Below the pieces are notes generated by a model. The model ran no database searches and was not told the origin of the DNA. It saw nothing but the letters and a program-made list of their open reading frames with translations. Of a stretch of 64,000 bases of DNA, positions 53,942-61,142 are shown piece after piece; within the stretch, counting starts at the first letter, position 1; each line of letters begins with the position of its first letter. This DNA comes from Gemmatimonadota bacterium. GTDB taxonomy: Bacteria > Gemmatimonadota > Gemmatimonadetes > Longimicrobiales > Gaopeijiaceae. A program made the position numbers and the translations under genes. The DNA is taken from assembly GCA_022826565.1 (NCBI GenBank), contig JAJDUP010000020.1, positions 108,953 through 172,952 of the forward strand. Reading direction: 5' to 3'.

Positions 53942-54505
53942 ATGTGCTGTTTCGTGAGAGCTTCGCGACCCTGCTACCCAAGAAGCGGGACCTTGGCACA
54001 GAAAGCACTTGTCTTCTGGCTGTCGTTGGCCTGCATGGCGGCGGGCATGATGATTGCTGCGCCCGCCGCGGCGCAGGTGGGCTTCCAGGTCGGCGGGCTC
54101 GTGTCGTGGCTCTACGAGTTTGATGAGACGAGGCTCGGGTTCCAGGCCGGCATGCACTACGACCTGCATGACCGCGTTCAGGTCGGTGTGCTCTACGTCA
54201 ACAAGGGGGATGAGTGCTGCATGACCCACAGCATCGAGGTGCCCATCACCTACAGGCACCCGGTCGGCGAGATCGCGCATGTGGTCGTGGGTGTGGCGCC
54301 CGGCTACGACCACCACGGCGAGTTCTCCGAACCACTTGAGGTGAGCGCAATGCTCGGCTTCGGCACCGAGATGCTCCGCACGGACGGGTGCCGCATCTTC
54401 CTTGAGGTGGCGTTCACGCACGGCCTCATCGGCGCCCAGCACGATACAAGCTGGGAGCCGAGACACTACAAGACGATCCGGCTCGGCCTGAACGTGCGCC
54501 GCTGA
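53942..54505 (+). CDS. Putative small outer-membrane beta-barrel protein
   Basis: A protein of 187 aa. A basic n-region and a hydrophobic stretch (ALVFWLSLACMAAGMMIAAP) ending in APAAAQ make a signal peptide. The mature 143 residues alternate in short beta-like strands (GFQVGGLVSWLYEF, RLGFQAGMHYDLHDRVQVGV, FLEVAFTHGLIG) and end in IRLGLNVRR, as in small OmpA/OmpW-like barrels. No family is recognised. ATG 53942 has AGGA 7 nt upstream; an in-frame TTG at 53993 would shorten the n-region. It lies alone between the integrase and two minus-strand small genes. Confidence 0.62.
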   Translation: MCCFVRASRPCYPRSGTLAQKALVFWLSLACMAAGMMIAAPAAAQVGFQVGGLVSWLYEFDETRLGFQAGMHYDLHDRVQVGVLYVNKGDECCMTHSIEVPITYRHPVGEIAHVVVGVAPGYDHHGEFSEPLEVSAMLGFGTEMLRTDGCRIFLEVAFTHGLIGAQHDTSWEPRHYKTIRLGLNVRR

Positions 54506-54747
54506 GCTGAGCGAGCGGACACCGGGGACCTGCTTGGACGTGCCGCAGCCTGTGACGGGGGCTCAGAGGCCGTTTGCGGGCTCTTTCGAGGCGTTTCGGG
54601 TATTCTACGGGCTGTAGGTTCGCCCAGGATCGACGATCCCCGGTCCCCGAGGGGTACGGGGTAGGTGAAATGCGGTGTCTGCGGCACTGGGGGAAGCGCA
54701 AGCGGCTCCGAGGATCCGAAGCGCGATGTGCGGCGAAGGTGTGCCGG

Positions 54748-54861
54748 CTACCGACGGCGCGGAGGAAACAGCCGGCGGACGGCGGCCTGCACATCGGTGG
54801 ACAGCCCGAAGATGATGGCGACGGCCAGCACCCCGAGGGCAAGGTAGACGAGCAGGCTCAC
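54748..54861 (-). CDS. 37-residue single-helix membrane protein
   Basis: The frame from GTG 54861 gives 37 aa: one hydrophobic helix (LLVYLALGVLAVAIIFGL) and a basic tail (VRRLFPPRRR), so a single-pass membrane microprotein. Its start overlaps the stop of the upstream 76-aa gene by 4 nt (GTGA), which supports it being translated. Function is unknown. Confidence 0.5.
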   Translation of the reverse strand: MSLLVYLALGVLAVAIIFGLSTDVQAAVRRLFPPRRR

Positions 54862-55088
54862 GGCCCGACCTTCGGGAACCGATCCGATTGCTCGCCCGCC
54901 GGAATCTGGCGGAGCTTCCGCACCGCGCGCGACACGTCGCGGGCATCGGAGCGAATCAGGAGCCAATCGTCGCCGAACCGGGTCAGGCGGACCCAACACA
55001 ACCCGTCCCCGGCTTCGTCGATGGCGACCACTTCACGGGCGTGGATCTTCCGCCCGTAGGCCTGCCCGATGATTCCGCTGTCACTCAC
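54858..55088 (-). CDS. Small protein of unknown function
   Basis: A protein of 76 aa starting with GTG at 55088. The sequence (REVVAIDEAGDGLCWVRLTR, then DDWLLIRSDARDVSRAVRKL) suggests a small alpha/beta domain. No family is recognised. It overlaps the following 37-aa membrane protein gene by 4 nt, so the two would be made together. It sits downstream of the endonuclease III-like gene on the same strand, 77 bp after that gene's stop. Confidence 0.5.
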   Translation of the reverse strand: MSDSGIIGQAYGRKIHAREVVAIDEAGDGLCWVRLTRFGDDWLLIRSDARDVSRAVRKLRQIPAGEQSDRFPKVGP

Positions 55089-55118
55089 GGTAATAGACCC
55101 GCTCCCATCAACGTGTAA

Positions 55119-55133
55119 GCCCGTCCATCGGGC
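55119..55133 (-). terminator. Short hairpin after the endonuclease III-like gene
   Basis: GCCCG/CGGGC with a 5-nt loop, followed on the minus strand by TTACACG. It lies about 30 bp after the stop and could be a weak terminator before the two small genes. Confidence 0.35.
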
Positions 55134-55164
55134 GACCGCAGAGACTGAAATCCTCGCTCTACGT

Positions 55165-55974
55165 TCACGATCCGCTATTCGGGTTCGAGGTGACTCCGTC
55201 CTGGGGGCACACTGATCTCATGTCGCATTGGTCGCAGTTGGGTGAGCGACGCGCGTGGCACCAAGTGCTCCCGACAAACCAAACTGGCCAGTCAAGTTCT
55301 CCGGGCCACTGCGGGTTGAGTTCGCGAGCGCGCAGCTGGAGCCGGTGTTGCTGCTTTTCCTTGGTCGATCCTAGTTCGCTGTGTTCGAGCCTCCCAAGAA
55401 GGCCCAGTCGCTCGAACACCCGCAGGACGTGGGTGTCGACGGCAATGTCGGGCTTCGGCCTTCCGAGTGGGACATCGAAGTCCCGGATCAGGATGTTCGC
55501 AGCCATGTTGGCGATCTTCGGACCCACACCGTCGAAGGCCAGAAACCGTCTGACCACGGCAGCGCCGCTGCTCCCGTCGGCCCAGATACGCGAAGCGTCC
55601 CCTGCGTACCGGACCCCGATGTGCTGTATTGCCGCGTGGAGCCGAGTTTCCATCTCGGTGGCCAGCCGGTGGCCGGAGGATGCGAGTACCGAGGTCCACT
55701 GGCTCTTCTGGAGCTGCCTCAGCGTGTCGAACTCAAAGTCCCCGACCGCCTCGCGGATCGCGTGCGGGAGATTCCATGCGATATCCGCTTTCGTTTGCCG
55801 GTCCGCGATGCAGGCCAGCACGAACGCGTGCGGGTGGCCGTCAAGGTCTTTCACCAGTGCGAGCGCGGCGGGCTTGACGTCGATGCCGCTGATTCCGCCG
55901 TTCCGCTCGCGCGACGCCGCTCCGCACCGCTTCAGGCAGGTCACAACGTCGTCCGCCGGCAGGTCCCTCACCAT
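55165..55974 (-). CDS. Endonuclease III-like HhH-GPD protein with [4Fe-4S] loop
   Basis: A protein of 269 aa. A helix-hairpin-helix segment (FLAFDGVGPKIANMAANIL) includes the lysine position of bifunctional glycosylases. The motif DIAVDTHVLRVFERLG holds the catalytic aspartate, and four cysteines in C-x7-C-x2-C-x5-C spacing (WCHARRSPNCDQCDMRSVC) near the end match the iron-sulfur loop of Nth/MutY proteins. Base-excision glycosylase/lyase activity is therefore possible. The N-terminal 80 residues (VVTCLKRCGAASRERNGG onwards) differ from Nth. The start at 55974 has GAGGGAG just upstream; longer frames to 56574 are non-coding in appearance. It may repair DNA or act on foreign DNA. Confidence 0.8.
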   Translation of the reverse strand: MVRDLPADDVVTCLKRCGAASRERNGGISGIDVKPAALALVKDLDGHPHAFVLACIADRQTKADIAWNLPHAIREAVGDFEFDTLRQLQKSQWTSVLASSGHRLATEMETRLHAAIQHIGVRYAGDASRIWADGSSGAAVVRRFLAFDGVGPKIANMAANILIRDFDVPLGRPKPDIAVDTHVLRVFERLGLLGRLEHSELGSTKEKQQHRLQLRARELNPQWPGELDWPVWFVGSTWCHARRSPNCDQCDMRSVCPQDGVTSNPNSGS

Positions 55975-56345
55975 GAATCTCCCTCTGTTGGCTTTGAGTA
56001 CGGGATGCGTGGCGTCGGAGTTGGTCCTGCAACTCGACGATCGGTCGGCCCTGCGGAGCAAGATGCATCTCGATGGCCATGTCGGCCAGCCTATCAGTCT
56101 TGGGAGGTTGCGAGCAGCGGATGACCGTATCGTGGCCAGCCGGATCCGGGTGGGCCATGGACCTAGCTTGCGGTTCGCGCGGCCGGTATCGGTCAACTCG
56201 CCCGATTCGCACGCGCGAGCAGAAAAGCAGCCCGGATCCAAACGGTGCCCGCAGCCCGCAAGGGCGGTGTTCGGGCCTCTCCAAGTCCGCCACAGCGCCG
56301 TTCGGCTTCTCCGAGAATCGGAGGCCCGAATCCGACCGTTGAGGA
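55975..56345 (-). other. Gene-free stretch upstream of the endonuclease III-like gene
   Basis: Open frames on both strands run through here, but their residue composition is that of out-of-frame high-GC DNA, and no start has a good ribosome binding site. It should hold the promoter of the minus-strand endonuclease gene. None was clear enough to mark. Confidence 0.45.
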
Positions 56346-56441
56346 GCTGGCTTGGCCACGCTAAGGTGGCTAAGCCAGCACACGCGATGTTGAACATCGC
56401 GATCTGGCGAGGGTGGCTCCCGCCCCCCTTCGATCCCCCGG
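56346..56441 (-). repeat. Structured inverted-repeat element, left copy
   Basis: The element is about 96 bp with three parts. A long hairpin (56346-56379) has the pairing arms GCTGGCTT and AAGCCAGC. A perfect hairpin GCGATGTT-G-AACATCGC lies at 56384-56400. A C-rich/G-rich block ends TTCGATCCCCCGG at 56441. Its reverse complement matches 59841-59937 over the whole length. Both hairpins differ in sequence between the copies, but each copy still pairs. Confidence 0.8.
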
Positions 56442-56561
56442 CATGCTCGCCGTCCTTCGCACTCGGCGATGGATCCCTGTCGCCTGATTCGCCGCGCCGC
56501 CTCCTCCTCCGCCCGCGTCTTCGCCGGGGCGTGCTCGTGCCCGCCACGCTACATTTGGTGC

Positions 56562-59500
56562 ATGTCTCGCCCAAGTTGCGGTGCCCTCATTCCCCTTCCA
56601 CGCTGGCTGAGCCCGTCGAGTTCGACTCCTTCGGACCGGGGGCTCCTCCTTGTCGCCGCAGCCCTTGCAGCCTTGGCGGGTGCCTGCGGCGACGGAGCCA
56701 CCGAGCCCGCGCCAACGCCGAACCGCGCACCATCGCCGAGCGGTTCGATTCCGCCTCAGACGGTTGCCGCCGGAGAGACGGGCACGGTGAACGTGGCCAG
56801 CTACTTCACGGACCCCGACGGAGACGCGCTGACTTACGCGGCGGTCAGCTCCCAAGTTGAGATCGCCACGGTCGCGGTGTCGGGCAGCGTGGTCACCATG
56901 ACAGCGATCGGACAGGGCGTAGCGACCGTAACCGTTACCGCCACGGACGGGGGCGGCCTCTCTGCCCAGCAGAGTTTCGCCGTTACGGTACCGAACCGTC
57001 CGCCGGAGGCTGTTGGCGGGATCGAGGATCTGGACGTTTACGTGGACAGCTTGGTGGAGGTCGATGCCGCCGCGCACTTCACGGATCCGGACGGGGACCA
57101 ACTGGAGTACCGGGCAGCCTCGTCGGACACGACCCGAGTGCTGGTCTCGGTGTCGGGCAGCCTGGTGAAGGTCACCGGGGTGGCTGTCGGCATAGCCACG
57201 GTAACCGTGACGGCCACGGATGCCGGCGGCCTCTCTGCCCAACAGAGCTTTGCGGCAACCGTGCCGAACAGGGCTCCGGAAGTGACGGACTCGCTTCCCG
57301 ATCTGGAACTTGCCGTCGGCAACTCGGCCACATTCGATCTGAGTGAGCACTTCCTCGATCCAGACACCGATTCACTCGCGTACGCAGCCGAGACATCGGA
57401 CGACGATATAGCCTCCGCATCGGTGGCGGGAGCTACGCTCACCGTCCGGGCGCTGGCCAAGGGACGTGCCACCCTGAGGGTAACCGCGACCGATCCCGGT
57501 GGGTTGGAGGCCGACCAGAGCTTCGAGGTCATTGTTCCCAACCGAGCGCCCGTGGTGACGGATACGATCCCTCCACAGACTTTGACGGTTGGAGAGACGC
57601 GCTCGTGGACCGGACCCGAACACTTCGTGGACCCCGACGGCGACTCCTTGACGCTGACGGCTGGCACCACGGACGCGTCGGTGGTGCTCGCCTTGGTGTC
57701 GGGGGAGGAGTTCGGGATTCTTGCCGTCGCGCCGGGGACCGCGACGGTCACCGTAACGGCCACCGACGGTGATGGCCTGAGCGCCACCCAGAGCATTCCA
57801 GTGACCTCCGCGGCCCCGATTCCCGTAATCATCACCGATGTCGAACCCGCCGTGCTGCTGGAGGGCGCAAGCGCGACCATCCGGGGTTCGGGTTTCTCAA
57901 GCGCGCCCGAGAACAACGCCATCCTGATCGACGGTCTGGCCGCGACGGTTACGGCGGCAAGCTCGACGAGCTTGTCCCTCATCGTCCCGTATAGCGACTG
58001 TCTGCCACCCCGCAGGGCCGAGTTGCGTGTAACGGTGGGGAGCCTCGGCGACGCGCGCACGGTAGGTGTAACGCCTCGCACCCAGGAGGATCTCGATCTG
58101 CCGTCCGGCCACTACCGGTACACCTATGCCGGGAACGGCTGCCTCCATCTACCGGGAGATGCGTTGGGAGGTGAGTACCTGATCGGTGTGGTGTCCACTT
58201 CGGAAACGCCATCATCCCTTACGCCGGTCACCATGACGAGCATTGTCGGAGACCCGGCCGTCGCGGCGGACCGACCGCTCGTGGCTTCGCTGGAGCCGTC
58301 TCGCCAAGCAGCGGGCGACGTGGGGGCGTTCGCTGCCATGTCGCCGATGCTTCGACCATCGCCGCCAAGCGGTGCGGCGACGCTCCAAGGGCAGGAGGTC
58401 GTTGGAGGCTGGCGCGACTGGGAGCGCCACGCCGAGATGATGGAAGGGAACCAGGAGCTGGTTCGTCGATTGGGTCCCATGCCCTCCTCAATGGCTCGTG
58501 CTCGACGAACGCAGGCTCTGTCGGCGAACGACACGCTTACCCTCTTCGTGGGGTCCGAGCCAACCTGCGCCTCGCGCGACCAAGTGCGTGCGGTGGTCCG
58601 CCGCATCGGCAACCATGCCGTGTGGCTCGACGACATCGCCAACCCGAGCGGGACCTTCACAGATGCCGAGCTTGCCGGTCTGGACGCGTTCTACGGAGCC
58701 AACGTGCAGGAGGTTCACGACGGGTACTTCGGGGGCCTGTCAGATGTCGACGGGAACAGCCGTGTCATGGTTCTCATGACGAAAGAAGTGAATCGGCAGG
58801 ACGATGACGACTTGTTCCTCGGAGGGTGGGTATGGTTTGCGGACCTCTACCCGTCTGCCGAATGCGCCGCCAGCAATCACGCCGAGATCTTCTATGGCCG
58901 TGTCCCGGATCCCAACGGCGTATTCGGACGTGCTTGGACGAAGGAGCAGACCCTCGAATACTACCCGTCACTCCTGACCCACGAGATCGCGCACCTCGTG
59001 CAAGGGAACGCCGCCGTGTTCGGCGGAGCCGGCTTCACGACTTGGGAACTCGAAGGTGGTGCCACGTTGTCCGAGCAGTTGGTGGCCTATCGGGTGTTTG
59101 GGCACGGTTCGGGCCGGAATCTGGGCTACACGGCGTTCCTGCAGGGGCGGGGCTGGTACTCTGAATGGGTCTCGGGTCTGGCCAGGTTCTTCGGTTGGGA
59201 TTCGGACGACCCTTCGGGGGTGAACCGGATTCCCAAGGCTCCCGAGGAGTGTAGTTGGATGGGCCGACGCGAGGAAGGAAATGACGGCCCCTGCACCAAT
59301 GCCTTCAGGACCGTGTATGACGTACCGTCCATGGTGCTGCGATATGCGATGGATCGCTGGGGAGCCGGTTTTACCGGTGGCGAGGAAGCGCTGATGCGTC
59401 ATCTCACCCGGTCCCCGAGGGTAGGGCTAGCTGCCCTGTCCGATGTTAGCGACTGGCGAATCGAACAGATTCTGGCGGATTTCTACATAGCGCTCTGGCT

Positions 59501-59765
59501 TGACTTGAACGGCTGGGACGCCTACGGAATGGCATCTTGGGACCTCGACGACATTTGGAGCCGTTTTCCGGCGAGCGCCCAGCTTCAACCCTACCTATCG
59601 ACCTCCTCGGAGTTCCACGGACGGTGGAATGTCCGCGCTGGATCCACGTACTACCTCCGGTGGATCCCGCGCGGCTCGCGAGGGCCGACAAGCCTCCGGG
59701 TCAGGTCGGCGAACGGCGCTCCCGTGCCCGACCACGTCTCGGTCTGGGCCTTGAGGGTCCGATGA
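56562..59765 (+). CDS. Lipoprotein with four Ig-like repeats, IPT/TIG domain and HExxH metalloprotease domain
   Basis: A protein of about 1067 aa. A lipobox (ALAGAC, Cys near 42) anchors it in the envelope. Four tandem cadherin-like/Ig-like repeats of about 90 aa follow (about 53-413), each starting NRAP or NRPP and containing DPDGD/DPDTD and VTATD. A likely IPT/TIG domain (VEPAVLLEGASATIRGSGF) comes next. The C-terminal 400 residues hold a zinc-protease motif LLTHEIAHLVQ with a possible downstream ligand in LEGGATLSEQ. ATG 56562 is chosen for signal-peptide length; the frame is open to 56469. No strong ribosome binding site is seen. Two structured inverted repeats bracket the gene. The substrate is unknown; surface protein or matrix cleavage is plausible. 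Confidence 0.8.
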   Translation: MSRPSCGALIPLPRWLSPSSSTPSDRGLLLVAAALAALAGACGDGATEPAPTPNRAPSPSGSIPPQTVAAGETGTVNVASYFTDPDGDALTYAAVSSQVEIATVAVSGSVVTMTAIGQGVATVTVTATDGGGLSAQQSFAVTVPNRPPEAVGGIEDLDVYVDSLVEVDAAAHFTDPDGDQLEYRAASSDTTRVLVSVSGSLVKVTGVAVGIATVTVTATDAGGLSAQQSFAATVPNRAPEVTDSLPDLELAVGNSATFDLSEHFLDPDTDSLAYAAETSDDDIASASVAGATLTVRALAKGRATLRVTATDPGGLEADQSFEVIVPNRAPVVTDTIPPQTLTVGETRSWTGPEHFVDPDGDSLTLTAGTTDASVVLALVSGEEFGILAVAPGTATVTVTATDGDGLSATQSIPVTSAAPIPVIITDVEPAVLLEGASATIRGSGFSSAPENNAILIDGLAATVTAASSTSLSLIVPYSDCLPPRRAELRVTVGSLGDARTVGVTPRTQEDLDLPSGHYRYTYAGNGCLHLPGDALGGEYLIGVVSTSETPSSLTPVTMTSIVGDPAVAADRPLVASLEPSRQAAGDVGAFAAMSPMLRPSPPSGAATLQGQEVVGGWRDWERHAEMMEGNQELVRRLGPMPSSMARARRTQALSANDTLTLFVGSEPTCASRDQVRAVVRRIGNHAVWLDDIANPSGTFTDAELAGLDAFYGANVQEVHDGYFGGLSDVDGNSRVMVLMTKEVNRQDDDDLFLGGWVWFADLYPSAECAASNHAEIFYGRVPDPNGVFGRAWTKEQTLEYYPSLLTHEIAHLVQGNAAVFGGAGFTTWELEGGATLSEQLVAYRVFGHGSGRNLGYTAFLQGRGWYSEWVSGLARFFGWDSDDPSGVNRIPKAPEECSWMGRREEGNDGPCTNAFRTVYDVPSMVLRYAMDRWGAGFTGGEEALMRHLTRSPRVGLAALSDVSDWRIEQILADFYIALWLDLNGWDAYGMASWDLDDIWSRFPASAQLQPYLSTSSEFHGRWNVRAGSTYYLRWIPRGSRGPTSLRVRSANGAPVPDHVSVWALRVR

Positions 59766-59840
59766 AGCACGGCGGCCCGGTCAGCCAAGTGGAGGCCCGG
59801 CGAACTACCTACCGCGAACGCTGCCGGAGCGGGGGGTTTT

Positions 59841-59937
59841 CCGGGGGATCGAAGGGGGGCGGAGCACCCCTCGCCAGAGCGTCCGTGTTATACACGGGGT
59901 AGGCTGGCTTGACCACCTTAGCGTGGCTCAAGCCAGC
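59841..59937 (+). repeat. Structured inverted-repeat element, right copy
   Basis: The mirror-image copy of the element at 56346-56441. CCGGGGGATCGAAGGGGGGC leads in, then the hairpin CCGTGT-TAT-ACACGG (59883-59897), then a 35-nt hairpin with arms GCTGGCTTGA and TCAAGCCAGC (59903-59937) and the loop CTTAGC shared with the other copy. It lies between the convergent metalloprotease and HU genes, so it could also end both transcripts. Confidence 0.8.
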
Positions 59938-59999
59938 GGCAAACGCCATCTCGACGGCGAAGGAACCGGCAGGCCGCATCGTGGCCCGCCGACCCAAGC

Positions 60000-60332
60000 C
60001 TATAGCCCGGCAGCGGCCTCGAACGGCTCTTTCGCCCCGGCCACGCCGGAGCCTCGGTCCACCCGGCTGCTCAGGTGCCTCGACGGCTTGAAGACCGGCG
60101 CAACACGCGGTGGAACCTCGACCGGCTCGCCTCTCCTGGGGTTGCGGGCCGTGCAGGCCTTGCGGTGCGGGACCTTGAAGGGTCCGAAGCCCCGGATCTC
60201 GATGTGGTCGCCTCGCGCAAGCGTGTCCTTCACGGCATTGAGGAAGGCGTCAACCACCAGCCCGCAATCCTTCTTGGTGACCCGTGGTCCGATCACATCG
60301 GCGACCTGCTCAACGAGGTCGGCCTTGGTCAT
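60000..60332 (-). CDS. HU/IHF family DNA-binding protein
   Basis: A protein of 110 aa. Residues 1-90 are the HU fold: MTKADLVEQVADVI, then DAFLNAVKDTLARGDHIEIRGFGPF and the arm RKACTARNPRRGEPVEVPPR with the conserved ARNPRTGE-like tip. The last 20 residues form a variable tail. HU bends DNA and often helps site-specific recombination. ATG 60332 is chosen because AGGAG lies 6 nt upstream; a -10-like TATCAT (60383-60378) is about 45 bp before it. In the island it may assist the recombinase, or it may be one of several chromosomal paralogues. Confidence 0.9.
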   Translation of the reverse strand: MTKADLVEQVADVIGPRVTKKDCGLVVDAFLNAVKDTLARGDHIEIRGFGPFKVPHRKACTARNPRRGEPVEVPPRVAPVFKPSRHLSSRVDRGSGVAGAKEPFEAAAGL

Positions 60333-60486
60333 CCTCTTCTCCTTGCCGGAAGTGTGGCCAAGTTCAGCGGCTCCGTTATGATAACTTGCAGGGGACCGTC
60401 GCGAAGAGTTCGGCATCGCCGTCGCAGAGACGGAAATGGTCACGAGACGCTATCGGACGAGGTAAACCTCCACGGGACGGTAGCGC

Positions 60487-60528
60487 CTTCGCGCCCCCCC
60501 GCCGGTTAATTGGCGGGGGGGCGCGAAG
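60487..60528 (-). terminator. Perfect 17-bp GC hairpin
   Basis: A 17-bp arm (60487-60503, with a run of seven C) pairs without mismatch with 60512-60528 around an 8-nt AT-rich loop. It follows the stop of the 197-aa lipoprotein gene by 16 bp and lies before the HU gene. No T-run follows, but the stem is strong enough to stop or protect a transcript. Confidence 0.6.
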
Positions 60529-60544
60529 CTATTCCGCTCGGTCG

Positions 60545-61138
60545 TCAGCAAACATCCGCACACTCGTCGGGGTGGTAGCGGTTCAGCACCACCCACAGCG
60601 CCTCACCCTCGTAGTTCGCGGCGTCCTCGGCGATGTAGGATCTCCACACCCTGAAGCACCAGAACCAGACACACTCCGGGTCTCGGGGGTCGAAAGGAGA
60701 ACCGGGAAAGCCCTCGCTGGGTGGATATGGTGTACGGTGTATGAAGATCAACCATTGGATCTTCTGGCTGAGTTCCCAGGTTTCGGAGATCTCGGCTACG
60801 ATGCTGCCTGCCTGGGCGATGCGTACTGTCACGGTGGCGAATCCCGTATCTGGCACTCTGAACTTCGGATCTTCCGGGCTACTGGCCAGGTACGCTGCAG
60901 TGTAAGTCCTCGAGGGCATGTTGTCGCCATCGATGACGATTTCGAGGCCTGCGAACCCCTTCGGGTCGTCGAGTCCATGCCTAGCGAGAACCCTTGTGGT
61001 GTCGCCGGGCCGATTCCGGACCAGATAGTCGCGTGACGCCACGCTGATCTCCAATGTCGGATCGGGATCGGCGGCGAACGGGTTGGAGCAGCCTGCGACG
61101 ATCAGCGCCGCTGCGATCAGTGCGTGCATCGGCTTCAT
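60545..61138 (-). CDS. Putative lipoprotein of unknown function
   Basis: A protein of 197 aa. The signal sequence ends in the lipobox LIVAGC (Cys near 17). The mature part has a beta-rich middle (GLEIVIDGDNM, FATVTVRIAQAGSIVAEIS) and an aromatic- and cysteine-containing end (DPECVWFWCFRVW and DECADVC). No family is recognised. It starts 4 nt after the stop of the HEYTH metalloprotease gene, so the pair is one operon and the proteins may act together. ATG 61138 is chosen by the signal sequence; the longer frame overlaps the protease gene. Confidence 0.72.
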   Translation of the reverse strand: MKPMHALIAAALIVAGCSNPFAADPDPTLEISVASRDYLVRNRPGDTTRVLARHGLDDPKGFAGLEIVIDGDNMPSRTYTAAYLASSPEDPKFRVPDTGFATVTVRIAQAGSIVAEISETWELSQKIQWLIFIHRTPYPPSEGFPGSPFDPRDPECVWFWCFRVWRSYIAEDAANYEGEALWVVLNRYHPDECADVC

Positions 61139-61142
61139 GCCG

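Noticed and set aside
54580..54660. Hairpin-rich segment with GGATCG/CGATCC considered as a tRNA or attachment-site remnant
   Set aside because: No cloverleaf with the required arms could be drawn and no matching repeat was found near the integrase.
55841..56383. 180-codon minus-strand frame overlapping the endonuclease III-like gene
   Set aside because: It overlaps the well-supported start of that gene in another frame, and its codon third positions do not look coding.
56346..59937. Reading the two structured repeats as integron attC sites
   Set aside because: They are in opposite orientation and lack the conserved attC core triplet arrangement (GTTRRRY and RYYYAAC).
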